63,546 nt of DNA, taken from contig CALDSE010000063.1 in assembly GCA_937911175.1 (NCBI GenBank), positions 1 to 63,546 of the forward strand. Direction: 5' to 3'. Position numbers and translations under genes: made by a program. Source of the stretch: an uncultured Sediminibacterium sp. GTDB lineage: Bacteria > Bacteroidota > Bacteroidia > Chitinophagales > Chitinophagaceae. This document shows, piece after piece, positions 55,168 to 63,546 of this stretch (position 1 is its first letter; each line of letters opens with the position of its first letter). The notes under the pieces are model-generated. The model saw nothing but the letters and a program-made list of their open reading frames with translations, did not search any database and was not told the DNA's origin.

Positions 55168-56103
55168 TTGAAATTATTCATTCATTTTTTAAAGTTGGTG
55201 CGTTGGCCAAACTTGTTATTCATTATACTAGCAGAATGCTTACTACATTTTTGTATATACAAACCTTTATTTCCCCTTTCGGGTAATGAGGCAGATATTC
55301 AATTTTATTTCATGCTTACTAGTAATATTTTAATTGCGGCTGCAGGCTATATGATTAACGATTATTTTGATGTGAATATTGACCAAGTGAATAAGCCTCA
55401 AAAAGTAGTGGTAGGTGCTTATATTAGTAGAAGGATGGTTATTTTTTGGCATCTTATTTTCAGTGTACTAGGCATATTTGTATCCACTATTGTATTTCCT
55501 TTTCAAGCGTATTGGCATATTCATGTAACTAATTTATTGGCCATTTTATTTTTATGGTTTTATAGCACTAGTTTTAAAAAGAAATTTTTAGTAGGTAATA
55601 TTATTATTGCCATACTCACTGCTTGGTCTATTGCTATTGTTTATTTTTCTAAGTTCACTATACAAGAAATTATACATCCTGCTATAAGTAATGGGGCTGT
55701 TTTAAAATTTGCAAAGCTTACTTTATTATATAGTGCATTTGCTTTTATATTAACCTTGGTGAGAGAAGCTTTAAAAGATATGGAGGATATGGAAGGTGAT
55801 CAGAAATTTGGTTGTAATACCTTGCCCATTGCCTGGGGGTTAAAGCCCACTAAAGTGTATTTAGCTGTATGGACATTTGTGGTTATTGCCGTTTTGTTAA
55901 TCATTCAATTATATGTAATTCCTTTTGGTTGGTGGTACACTGTTTTGTATTGTCTTATATTTATTATCACCCCTTTAAGCCTTGTTCTAATTCAATTGCC
56001 TAAGGCCTTTACGCATAACCACTTTAAAAAACTAAGTGCCTATTTAAAATTTGCTATGTTGGCGGGTATTTTTTCTATTCTGTTTTTCTACTTTTTATTT
56101 TAA
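55168..56103 (+). CDS. UbiA-family prenyltransferase
   Basis: About 311 residues with eight to nine membrane helices. Prenyl-diphosphate motifs: NDYFDVNIDQVNKP (first Asp motif) and LKDMEDMEGDQKFGCNTLP (second). It resembles geranylgeranylglycerol-phosphate transferase-like UbiA proteins of Bacteroidota; the acceptor is unknown. I prefer TTG at 55168, giving MKLFIHFLKLVRWPN, since ATG starts at 55111-55129 would overlap the KdsC-like gene by 23-41 bases and add an atypical N-terminus. Confidence 0.85.
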   Translation: MKLFIHFLKLVRWPNLLFIILAECLLHFCIYKPLFPLSGNEADIQFYFMLTSNILIAAAGYMINDYFDVNIDQVNKPQKVVVGAYISRRMVIFWHLIFSVLGIFVSTIVFPFQAYWHIHVTNLLAILFLWFYSTSFKKKFLVGNIIIAILTAWSIAIVYFSKFTIQEIIHPAISNGAVLKFAKLTLLYSAFAFILTLVREALKDMEDMEGDQKFGCNTLPIAWGLKPTKVYLAVWTFVVIAVLLIIQLYVIPFGWWYTVLYCLIFIITPLSLVLIQLPKAFTHNHFKKLSAYLKFAMLAGIFSILFFYFLF

Positions 56104-56133
56104 TATAATAGTTTCATATAATCGATTCATTTC

Positions 56134-56721
56134 ATGCCTTCATTCATACTAGCCTCGCAATCTCCAAGAAGAAAAACATTACTTGAATGGGCCGAGATTC
56201 CTTTTGAAATTATTGTTTCAGACATAGATGAATCTTATCCCTCTAGCTTGGCTATAGAAGAAGTGCCAGTATATATTGCAAAAAATAAAGCATTGGCCGT
56301 AAAAGAAATAATTCTTTCCACTAAACCCGCCTTGGTTAATCAATGTATTATTGCTGCAGATACTGTGGTGGTATTGGGTCAAACAATAATAGGGAAGCCT
56401 ACTAATAAACAAGAGGCTATTGAGTCCTTATTGTCATTATCTGGACAAACTCATAAAGTCATTACCGGTGTTGTATTGTTACATCAAGGCCAGGAAATAA
56501 GTTTTAGTGAAACGACCTTGGTGGAATTTCATGTATTAACAGCTGAGCAAATAGAATTTTACGTAGATAAATATAAGCCCTATGATAAAGCAGGGGGCTA
56601 TGCTATACAGGAATGGATTGGGGTAGTGGGGATTAAAAAAATTACCGGCGATTTTTATAATGTAATGGGACTTCCTGTAAGTAAGCTAGTGCAAACAATT
56701 AAGCAACTAGATATTAGTTAG
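56134..56721 (+). CDS. Maf family nucleoside triphosphate pyrophosphatase
   Basis: 195 residues. Seen: ILASQSPRRKTLLEWAEIPF (family signature), IIAADTVVVLGQTIIGKP and KPYDKAGGYAIQEWIG with FYNVMGLPVSKL. Matches the dTTP/UTP pyrophosphatase (YhdE-like) branch, thought to remove non-canonical nucleotides. Thirty bases after the prenyltransferase gene. Confidence 0.9.
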   Translation: MPSFILASQSPRRKTLLEWAEIPFEIIVSDIDESYPSSLAIEEVPVYIAKNKALAVKEIILSTKPALVNQCIIAADTVVVLGQTIIGKPTNKQEAIESLLSLSGQTHKVITGVVLLHQGQEISFSETTLVEFHVLTAEQIEFYVDKYKPYDKAGGYAIQEWIGVVGIKKITGDFYNVMGLPVSKLVQTIKQLDIS

Positions 56722-56737
56722 TTGCTTCAAACTTCTA

Positions 56738-57142
56738 CTACCAATTAAAAGCAATATCTAATTCCAGGTCTGGATGCAGGCTTCTTTCCACAGGGCAGGT
56801 TCTTGCCACTCTTTCTAATATCTCCTTAGTTTTATCATCTAAGTTTAAACCTGCAGGCATGGTTACATGCGCAATAATCTTTCCTATTCTTCTAGGATCT
56901 GACACCATTATTTTAGTCACTTCTACTTTGGCACCATCAAGCGCAATAGACATAGATTCTGCTTTAATACCCATGGTGGTAATCATACAAGCACCTAGGC
57001 CAGTAGCAATTAAATCGGTGGGAGAAAATCTTTCTCCCTTGCCTTTGTTGTCGGTAGGGGCATCTGTTTGAATAGGAGAGCCGCTTTGCAAATGCACGCA
57101 AGTGGTTCTTAAATTAGCGTCGTAGGTAACAATAGAAGTCAT
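56738..57142 (-). CDS. OsmC family peroxiredoxin-like protein
   Basis: 134 residues. The two redox cysteines are in GLGACMITTMGIKAE and RTCPVERSLHPDLE, typical for OsmC/Ohr proteins that reduce organic hydroperoxides. FSPTDLIATGLGAC is a family block. Eleven bases after the sterol desaturase family gene on the same strand. Confidence 0.9.
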   Translation of the reverse strand: MTSIVTYDANLRTTCVHLQSGSPIQTDAPTDNKGKGERFSPTDLIATGLGACMITTMGIKAESMSIALDGAKVEVTKIMVSDPRRIGKIIAHVTMPAGLNLDDKTKEILERVARTCPVERSLHPDLELDIAFNW

Positions 57143-57153
57143 GATATATATTT

Positions 57154-58416
57154 TTAAGCTACCGCTTTTTCTGGGCTAAGTTCTTTTTTATGAAGCGTGA
57201 AGGTAACTATTAGGGAAAGTACAAAATAGGCAATCATTAACTTACTTAATAATGAATAGTATTTATCGGCTCCAAACCAATCTCCAATAAAAACAATAAT
57301 ACTTATTCCAAAAATTGATTTTAATAGCTCCCAAAAAAGAGAGGAGGGGTTGCCATCCATAAAATCGGTTAAGGCATAAATATAAACATAGACAAAGGCT
57401 CCATAAATAAATATATTGGGTACTCCAATACTAGCAATATTGCCTAAGAAATAGGCAACTATAATAAATATAAGTACAATTTGTAACCAAACCCATGCGT
57501 AGAATGAATTTGTTCTTTTAGTCTGGTATTTTTCAAAATGATACACATCCTCAATTTTAAACACAGGACTCTTGGCTTCTAGATCGGCAGGTCTCCAGCC
57601 AGTGGGTTTGAACCATAATTGAAACTTGGCTTTAATATCATTTGTTTTCCATGCGTCAGTAATTAACAGCCACATGTGTTTGAAATTAATTTTTATAGGG
57701 TTCCAAGTTCTCATAGGTCTAGTAATTCCATAAACAGGAACTACATGGGGTAATTCTTCCTGGAAACTGCCAAATAATTTATCCCATATTATAAATATTT
57801 GGGCCATGTTTTTATCCATGTACTCTTTGTTAATAGCATGGTGCACTCTATGGTGTGAAGGGGTTACTAATATATATTCTAGAAATCCCATTCTATTAAT
57901 ATAACGTGTATGGTACCAGAATTGTGCGAAAAATTGAATAGGGGTAACAGTAGCAATTACTAAAGGCGATACACCTAATAAAGCAGCGGGAAGTAAGAAA
58001 ATAGAAAATATTTTTACAAAAGAAGAAATGGGTTGTCTTACTGCACAGGCTAAATCAAATTCTTCACTACTGTGGTGGACAATATGACTATTCCAGAAAA
58101 AATTAATTTTATGTTCTATACGGTGAATCCAATAATGTGAAAAGTCTAAGCAAACAAAGGCAATAACATAAGTGAGCCAAGTGGTGCTAATATGTGTAAT
58201 GGCCACTCTTTGTTCAATCCATTTATAACTTAAAATGGTAAAACTTAAACCCAATACATTTTTAATGACCATGGTGATAGCTGAACTTAAACTACTCACT
58301 GTATCCATTGAATGGTTACGTTCTTTTTTTATATACCAACCATACCATTTTTCTATAAGGATCATTGAAAAAAAAATGGGCATGACAATTAATAAGATCT
58401 TTCCGTACTTCTCCAT
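57154..58416 (-). CDS. Sterol desaturase/fatty acid hydroxylase superfamily protein
   Basis: 420 residues, multi-pass. Diiron His clusters: HYWIHRIEH, NSHIVHHSSEEFD and THRVHH-type HHRVHHAINKEYMDKN. The N-terminal half is the enzyme; the C-terminal 150 residues add four more membrane helices. Family members hydroxylate or desaturate lipids; possible targets in this group include ether lipids or long-chain fatty acids, not resolved here. Possibly co-transcribed with osmC. Confidence 0.88.
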   Translation of the reverse strand: MEKYGKILLIVMPIFFSMILIEKWYGWYIKKERNHSMDTVSSLSSAITMVIKNVLGLSFTILSYKWIEQRVAITHISTTWLTYVIAFVCLDFSHYWIHRIEHKINFFWNSHIVHHSSEEFDLACAVRQPISSFVKIFSIFLLPAALLGVSPLVIATVTPIQFFAQFWYHTRYINRMGFLEYILVTPSHHRVHHAINKEYMDKNMAQIFIIWDKLFGSFQEELPHVVPVYGITRPMRTWNPIKINFKHMWLLITDAWKTNDIKAKFQLWFKPTGWRPADLEAKSPVFKIEDVYHFEKYQTKRTNSFYAWVWLQIVLIFIIVAYFLGNIASIGVPNIFIYGAFVYVYIYALTDFMDGNPSSLFWELLKSIFGISIIVFIGDWFGADKYYSLLSKLMIAYFVLSLIVTFTLHKKELSPEKAVA

Positions 58417-58490
58417 AAAATGGTATTAATTTATACGAAGATAAGCTATAATTTTAACGCAAAAAAGGTGAATATATAGGGCAAGTCTTG

Positions 58491-58498
58491 TATTTTTG
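58491..58498 (+). promoter_or_regulatory. -7 promoter element of lipA
   Basis: TATTTTTG matches TAnnTTTG, 23 bases before the lipA ATG; GTG instead of TTG at the -33 position. Confidence 0.45.
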
Positions 58499-58521
58499 TA
58501 CCTGATTATAGAGAACGATTT

Positions 58522-59448
58522 ATGCAAGAATTACCCATTGTAAGTGCTGAGAAAGATACGAGAATAAAAAAACCAGATTGGTTAAGAGTAAAACTACCTA
58601 TTGGAGAAAGTTATAAGCATGTGCGTGGGTTAGTGGACAAGCATAAACTACATACCATTTGTGAAAGTGGTAATTGCCCGAATATGGGAGAGTGCTGGGG
58701 CGAAGGCACGGCTACTTTTATGATACTTGGGAATATTTGTACAAGAAGCTGTCAGTTTTGTGCAGTGGCTACAGGGCGTCCTAAACCAGTAGAGTGGGAC
58801 GAACCACAAAGAGTAGCGGAAGCTATTTTACTTATGAAAGTGAAACATGCAGTACTTACAAGTGTAGACAGAGATGAATTAGCAGATGGAGGTTCCATTA
58901 TTTGGTACAATACCATTAAAGCCATTAAAGCACTTACGCCGTCTACTACATTAGAAACTTTAATTCCCGATTTTAGAGGTATACAAGAACAAATTAATCG
59001 AATCATAGAAGCGGCTCCTGAAGTAGTAAGTCATAATATGGAAACCGTAGAGCGCATTACACAGAAAGTAAGGGTACAAGCAAAATACAGAAGAAGTTTA
59101 GGCGTGCTAGAGACTTTGAAAAAAGGAGGCATGCGCACCAAGACAGGAATCATGTTAGGTATTGGAGAGCATAAAGAAGAAGTGATACAAACCATGAAAG
59201 ATTTAGTGTCAGTTGGTACCGATGTTTTAACCTTGGGTCAATACTTACAACCTACTAAAAAACATTTAGCCGTTCAACGCTTTGTACATCCCGATGAATT
59301 TGCTGAACTTAGACAAATTGGCTACGAGTTAGGATTTGACTATGTAGAAAGTGGGCCCTTGGTTCGTTCTTCTTATCATTCAGAAAAACATGTGATAGCA
59401 GGCTGGGGTAGAAACAAATGGTTAGAAGAAACTTTACTCCCACATTAG
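58522..59448 (+). CDS. lipA: Lipoyl synthase
   Basis: 308-residue radical-SAM enzyme inserting two sulfurs into octanoyl-protein. Auxiliary cluster ligands in [13 protein letters not shown], radical-SAM cluster CTRSCQFC and C-terminal Ser ligand in RSSYHS. Length is normal. Needed for PDH and similar complexes (compare pdhB). Its 3' end overlaps the convergent ROK gene by 15 bases. Confidence 0.96.
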   Translation: MQELPIVSAEKDTRIKKPDWLRVKLPIGESYKHVRGLVDKHKLHTICESGNCPNMGECWGEGTATFMILGNICTRSCQFCAVATGRPKPVEWDEPQRVAEAILLMKVKHAVLTSVDRDELADGGSIIWYNTIKAIKALTPSTTLETLIPDFRGIQEQINRIIEAAPEVVSHNMETVERITQKVRVQAKYRRSLGVLETLKKGGMRTKTGIMLGIGEHKEEVIQTMKDLVSVGTDVLTLGQYLQPTKKHLAVQRFVHPDEFAELRQIGYELGFDYVESGPLVRSSYHSEKHVIAGWGRNKWLEETLLPH

Positions 59449-60384
59449 GGCGCTTGCACCTAAGATGGCTGCGTCAGATTCTTTCAAATGACTCACTAAT
59501 ATTTTAATTTTATTTTGGAACACTTCAATTAAGTTCGCTTCCATATGTTCACGCGTAGGTTTTAAAATTAAATCACCTGCTTTTGTTAAGCCTCCAAATA
59601 AAATAATGGCTTCAGGGCTAGAGAACATTACAAAGTTGGCTAAAGAAATACCTAATATTCTACCCGTGTATTCAAATACTTCTTTGGCGACTTCATCACC
59701 TGCAGTAGCTGCTTCAAATACAGCTTTAGAATCTATTTTATCAATAGGAATGTTTCTGAGTGTACTGGGTTTGTCTGTAGTATTTAAAATTTCAACGGCT
59801 GATGTTGCCACCCCTGTTGCAGAAGCATAACTTTCTAGTGATCCTTTTTTTCCTGTACCAGGATGGATGCGTCCATCGGGTATAATAATAGTATGTCCTA
59901 ATTCTCCCGCCATTCCATCATGTCCATATATTAATTCTCCATTAGCAACAATACCACTTCCCACACCTGTGCCTAAGGCAATTAAAATAAAATTTTTCAT
60001 ACCTTTTGCAGCACCATAAGTCATTTCACCTACTGCAGCAGCATTGGCATCGTTGGTTAATTTTACAGGCAACTTAAATTTATCTTGAATGAGTTTTGCC
60101 AAAGGAATGATTCCTTTCCAAGGAAGGTTAGGTGCGTATTCAATAGTACCTGTATATATATTCCCATTAGGAGCGCCTACACCAATGCCTTTAATACGGC
60201 CCACGCCACCCACTTTATCTATAAGGATCATTAATTTATCATACAACTCATTTATATAAGCATGAATATCTGCATGCCCTCTAGTTGACATCGTATCAGA
60301 AGATAAAACATTCCCTAAATTATCAACTATACCAAACTTGGTACCTGTGCCACCAATATCAACACCCGCTATATAAGAATCCAT
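59434..60384 (-). CDS. ROK family sugar kinase, zinc motif lost
   Basis: 316 residues. N-terminal phosphate loop [15 protein letters not shown], sugar/catalytic block [17 protein letters not shown] (Asp) and [16 protein letters not shown]. The usual zinc motif CxCGxxGCxE is [12 protein letters not shown] here, so all three cysteines are gone while the fold motifs remain. Most likely a glucokinase-type sugar kinase acting on sugar brought in by the transporter 25 bases upstream. Not a ROK repressor: no DNA-binding domain. Confidence 0.88.
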   Translation of the reverse strand: MDSYIAGVDIGGTGTKFGIVDNLGNVLSSDTMSTRGHADIHAYINELYDKLMILIDKVGGVGRIKGIGVGAPNGNIYTGTIEYAPNLPWKGIIPLAKLIQDKFKLPVKLTNDANAAAVGEMTYGAAKGMKNFILIALGTGVGSGIVANGELIYGHDGMAGELGHTIIIPDGRIHPGTGKKGSLESYASATGVATSAVEILNTTDKPSTLRNIPIDKIDSKAVFEAATAGDEVAKEVFEYTGRILGISLANFVMFSSPEAIILFGGLTKAGDLILKPTREHMEANLIEVFQNKIKILVSHLKESDAAILGASALMWE

Positions 60385-60409
60385 GCTCTATTTTTATTTT
60401 AAATGATTA

Positions 60410-62098
60410 TTAATGTCCTGCTACTGCTTCTGTTTCTTCATAATTAATTCCTTGCTTCTTTAAAATACCTTTTACTGAAATAGCAAATACTAAAATATAA
60501 GCAAAACAGAAAACAGGTACCCAGAAAGAATTATGAATACCATAACCTGGGGTATCTAAATGAGAAGATTGTAAGAAGTCAGATAATTTACCTTGGATAG
60601 GAGGAATAATACCGCCCCCTAAAATCATCATGATTAAAAAAGCAGCACCTTGTGTGGTATACTTTCCAATACCTGCAATAGATAAGGCAAAAATACAAGG
60701 CCACATAATAGAACATGCAATACCTCCTGTTAAGAAAGCATAAATAGCAATGTCTCCTTTCGTGAATACCCCAATTAACATAGAGACTACTCCAATCAAA
60801 CTAAATATTAATAAAGTTTTAGCAGGTTTGTCTTGACTTAAGAAGAAGGCCACAATTTGAATAAATATACAAACGATATACATGTAAAGTGGAGTCATGT
60901 CGTATTGTGCGATACTATTTACAGCAATTACAATTCCAAAGGCTACTAAAGGAACAATGACAGTTAGCATTTTTTTAGTATTACTTTTAAACTCGAATGC
61001 AGAAATGGCACCTGCCCAACGACCAATCATCATGCTACCCCAATACATTGAAATATAAGGAGCAATTTTTGAAGAAGGGATACTTCCAAAATCGGCTTGC
61101 TTTAATAATTCTCCTAAATTAGAACCAATGGAAACTTCAGCACCTACATATACAAATAAGGCAAGCATACCTAACACTAATTGAGGGTATTTCATTGCAC
61201 CCCAACCATTTTCATTTTTCTGTGCTTTAAAATTTGCATACAATAAACCTACTACTACAGTGGCTAAAGCGCCAAATAACCATTTTAAACGCGTGGTTTC
61301 TAAATCGTGTCTGCCAGCATCGGTTAAGGTTGTAGGATCAATTTTATAGCTACTAAAAATAGGGACAAACATTATAATTAAAACGCCTGTCATGATTAAT
61401 AATAAGTATAAAGCTTTATTGGCTGGTTCAATTTTTTCTTCAGATATACCTGGAGGTACTTTCTTTGAAAAATGAAACATAGCGGCGGCGGCTAAAAATA
61501 AAATACCCACGGCTGTATACAATATCACCACTTTGCTTAAGCTTAAGGCAGCAATTTGATCATCGGTAATAGCTGCTGCACTTCCAAATAAGGCAAGGGC
61601 AACGACAATGGGCCCAATAGAGGTTCCAAAGGAATTGATACCACCCGCTAGGTTCACACGGCTTGCTCCGGTAGAAGGGTCACCTAAGGCAATGGCAAAA
61701 GGTTGTGCTGCGGTTTGTTGTAAAGAAAATCCTAAAGCCACTATAAATAAACCAACTAACATGCCTGTAAAGGTGTTTGCATTTACTGCAATAATCATTG
61801 CAGCTGCACCAATAGCAGAAAATAGTAAGCCATAGACAATACTTTTTTTATAACCCCATTTACCTACTAAGTCCTTGCCGCCAAATGCTCCATAAGCAAA
61901 TAGGCCTAAGGCACCTACATAATAGGCTAGGTAGAAAGCAAAATCCACTAATTGACTTTGAAATTGGTCAAGGTTAAATTTATGCTTACAAAAAGGGATA
62001 AAGACACTATTGCTTGAAGCAATAAAGCCCCAGAAAAAGAACACCACTACAAGTGTAGATAATGCACCTGAATTGGTGGGTTGTTTGGTTTGGCTCAT
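60410..62098 (-). CDS. FHS-type sugar MFS transporter
   Basis: 562 residues, 12 or more membrane helices, of the fucose/glucose-galactose permease branch (FHS). Seen: FIPFCKHKFNLDQFQSQLVD, LQQTAAQPFAIALGDP, NLAGGINSFGTSIGPI and the late GGGIIPPIQGKLSD. Longer than usual (about 430) owing to extra membrane material near the middle. Upstream of the ROK kinase, so uptake and phosphorylation of a hexose are likely coupled. Exact sugar unknown. Confidence 0.9.
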   Translation of the reverse strand: MSQTKQPTNSGALSTLVVVFFFWGFIASSNSVFIPFCKHKFNLDQFQSQLVDFAFYLAYYVGALGLFAYGAFGGKDLVGKWGYKKSIVYGLLFSAIGAAAMIIAVNANTFTGMLVGLFIVALGFSLQQTAAQPFAIALGDPSTGASRVNLAGGINSFGTSIGPIVVALALFGSAAAITDDQIAALSLSKVVILYTAVGILFLAAAAMFHFSKKVPPGISEEKIEPANKALYLLLIMTGVLIIMFVPIFSSYKIDPTTLTDAGRHDLETTRLKWLFGALATVVVGLLYANFKAQKNENGWGAMKYPQLVLGMLALFVYVGAEVSIGSNLGELLKQADFGSIPSSKIAPYISMYWGSMMIGRWAGAISAFEFKSNTKKMLTVIVPLVAFGIVIAVNSIAQYDMTPLYMYIVCIFIQIVAFFLSQDKPAKTLLIFSLIGVVSMLIGVFTKGDIAIYAFLTGGIACSIMWPCIFALSIAGIGKYTTQGAAFLIMMILGGGIIPPIQGKLSDFLQSSHLDTPGYGIHNSFWVPVFCFAYILVFAISVKGILKKQGINYEETEAVAGH

Positions 62099-62269
62099 AA
62101 GATTCGTTAGTTTAATCGTTAATGGTTAAATCGATTCCGTAAAATACTTAAAATTATAATTCAATGTGTAAAAAGGCTAAAAATCTATCTACAAATAATT
62201 AGAATTAAGTACTGAAAAACAAGGAGTTTTAAGGACAATGAAGTAAATTTAATCAAATTAAAAGTGCTC

Positions 62270-63546
62270 ATGGTGATAGTACATGCAAGTGCGGAATGCT
62301 ACCCTATGGCGAAAGCTGGAGGATTGGGGGACGTGGTGGGAGCGCTACCTAAATACCAAAATAAACAGGGGGATAAAGCAGTGGTAGTCATGCCCATGTA
62401 TCAAACCCCTTTTTTAAAAGAAAATAATTGGGAGGTACAATATAAAGGGAATACCAATTTAGGGAATTGGTTTTTTGACTACACTATTATTAAAGAAAGT
62501 ACAGGCAAGCTAGGCTATGATTTATATTTAGTAGATATCAATGGCCTTTTAGATCGTCCTAAAATTTATGGTTATCCCGACGACATCGACCGTTTTATGG
62601 GTTTTCAAGTAGCGGTCGTGAATTGGTTAAACCAATGGGAAGAACTTCCTTTAGTTGTGCATTGTCATGATCATCAAGCAGGTTTAATTCCTTTTATGAT
62701 GAAACATTGTTATGATTATCAAAAATTAAAAAATGTAAAAACTGTTCTAAGCATTCACAATGCACAATACCAAGGTGCCATGGGTTGGGATAAAAGTATT
62801 TTAATTCCCAGGTGGGATATGAGTAAAAAAGGTTTACTAGAATGGAATAATAGTATTAATTCTTTAGCTACTGCTGTTAAATGCGCAGATAAAGTCACCA
62901 CAGTGAGCCCTAGTTATATGCAACAATTATCAGTGCAGTCAAATGGTTTAGAGTTATTATTTAAAAATGAACAAAGTAAATGTGTGGGTATATTAAATGG
63001 AATAGATAATGAAATCTGGGATCCATCGACAGATAAAATGGTACCCTTTCATTATGATAGCAGCTCAGTGGAGGCGGGAAAACAAAAAAATAAAAATGCA
63101 CTCTGCGCAAAATATAACTTAGATGCTACCAAGCCTCTTATTGTATTTATTGGAAGACTAGTAGCAGAAAAAGCGGCCGATGTATTACCTGGAGCTATCC
63201 AGCATGCATTAGATAAAACGAAGCTCGGTGCTAATTTTTTTATTATAGGTGCAGGAGATACTTCTACTGAATCGGCTTTAAATTATTTAGTGCAATTGTA
63301 TCCAGGGCAGTACAATACATTTATTGGCTATGATGAAAAAATTGGACATGAGGCCTATGCAGCAGCCGACTTTTTATTAATGCCCTCAAGAGTAGAGCCT
63401 TGCGGATTAAATCAATTATATGCCCTGCGTTATGGCACTATTCCCATGGTAAGAGATACGGGAGGCCTGCATGATACAGTAGTGGATATGGGTGATGCAG
63501 GTGGTTTTGGCATTAAATTTTTACATGCCAGTGAATCAGATATTGT
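62270..63546 (+). CDS. glgA: Glycogen synthase (GT5), 3' part cut by window edge
   Basis: About 425 codons from ATG at 62270, no stop before the edge. Seen: VIVHASAECYPMAKAGGLGD (ADP-glucose site KxGGLGD), DIDRFMGFQVAVVNWLNQW, VVHCHDHQAGLIPFMM, SIHNAQYQGAMGW, VTTVSPSYMQQL, IVFIGRLVAEKAADVL and MPSRVEPCGLNQLYALRYG. These are the conserved blocks of active bacterial starch/glycogen synthases, in contrast to the half-length relative at 29.9 kb. Next to the sugar uptake and kinase genes. Confidence 0.93.
   Translation, partial: MVIVHASAECYPMAKAGGLGDVVGALPKYQNKQGDKAVVVMPMYQTPFLKENNWEVQYKGNTNLGNWFFDYTIIKESTGKLGYDLYLVDINGLLDRPKIYGYPDDIDRFMGFQVAVVNWLNQWEELPLVVHCHDHQAGLIPFMMKHCYDYQKLKNVKTVLSIHNAQYQGAMGWDKSILIPRWDMSKKGLLEWNNSINSLATAVKCADKVTTVSPSYMQQLSVQSNGLELLFKNEQSKCVGILNGIDNEIWDPSTDKMVPFHYDSSSVEAGKQKNKNALCAKYNLDATKPLIVFIGRLVAEKAADVLPGAIQHALDKTKLGANFFIIGAGDTSTESALNYLVQLYPGQYNTFIGYDEKIGHEAYAAADFLLMPSRVEPCGLNQLYALRYGTIPMVRDTGGLHDTVVDMGDAGGFGIKFLHASESDI

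Overview
The window looks like a chromosomal segment from a Bacteroidota bacterium, most likely Chitinophagia/Chitinophagaceae. The grounds are AT-rich DNA, Bacteroidota-type promoter elements (TTG, about 20 bases, TAnnTTTG), no evident Shine-Dalgarno sequences, two large TonB-dependent receptors, PorQ- and PorW/SprE-like type IX secretion proteins, DUF4270, GSCFA and head-GIN proteins, and a lipopolysaccharide-type envelope (RfaE2-like, KdsC-like). The family placement is inferred from gene content; there is no rRNA here to confirm it.

Layout. 1-8.2 kb: partial HtrA protease, LuxC-like acyl-CoA reductase divergent from a dicluster ferredoxin, then ddl, a PASTA protein, a rhodanese and an S33-type lipoprotein hydrolase, and a TonB receptor read from a clear TPP riboswitch (thiamine-related uptake). 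8.2-13 kb: a head-GIN protein, initiator tRNA-Met with a decayed upstream 5' copy about 1.16 kb away, and between the two copies an AT-rich gene for a secreted SusC/RagA-type plug domain with no barrel; then era and der. 13-22.4 kb: lon, porQ, a class A penicillin-binding protein and a PorW/SprE-like TPR protein. 22.4-30 kb: a coiled-coil membrane protein, AtpZ and an AtpI-like protein without ATP synthase genes, a SprT-like protein, sucC, YceI, DinB, ALDH7, a heptose adenylyltransferase and a flippase-like membrane protein.

30-41 kb: a half-length glycogen-synthase-like protein lacking the KxGGLGD motif, DUF4270, metK, a Nudix hydrolase, rlmB, GSCFA, penicillin acylase, trhO and purC, with a long imperfect inverted repeat between trhO and purC. 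41-54 kb: a second large TonB receptor, pdhB, lepB, cdd, ogt, csaA, a transglutaminase-like protein, a fatty acid desaturase, topA and an alpha/beta hydrolase. 54-63.5 kb: adrenodoxin-type ferredoxin with iscX, kdsC-like phosphatase, UbiA prenyltransferase, Maf, OsmC, sterol desaturase family protein, lipA, then a sugar module: ROK kinase, FHS-type sugar transporter and a complete-looking glycogen synthase running off the right edge.

Most of the window is ordinary chromosomal housekeeping. The least ordinary part is 9.06-10.37 kb, where the tRNA-fMet promoter and 5' half are duplicated around the barrel-less plug gene, and a 9-base direct repeat brackets that gene. I see no CRISPR array, transposase, integrase, phage gene or defence system.
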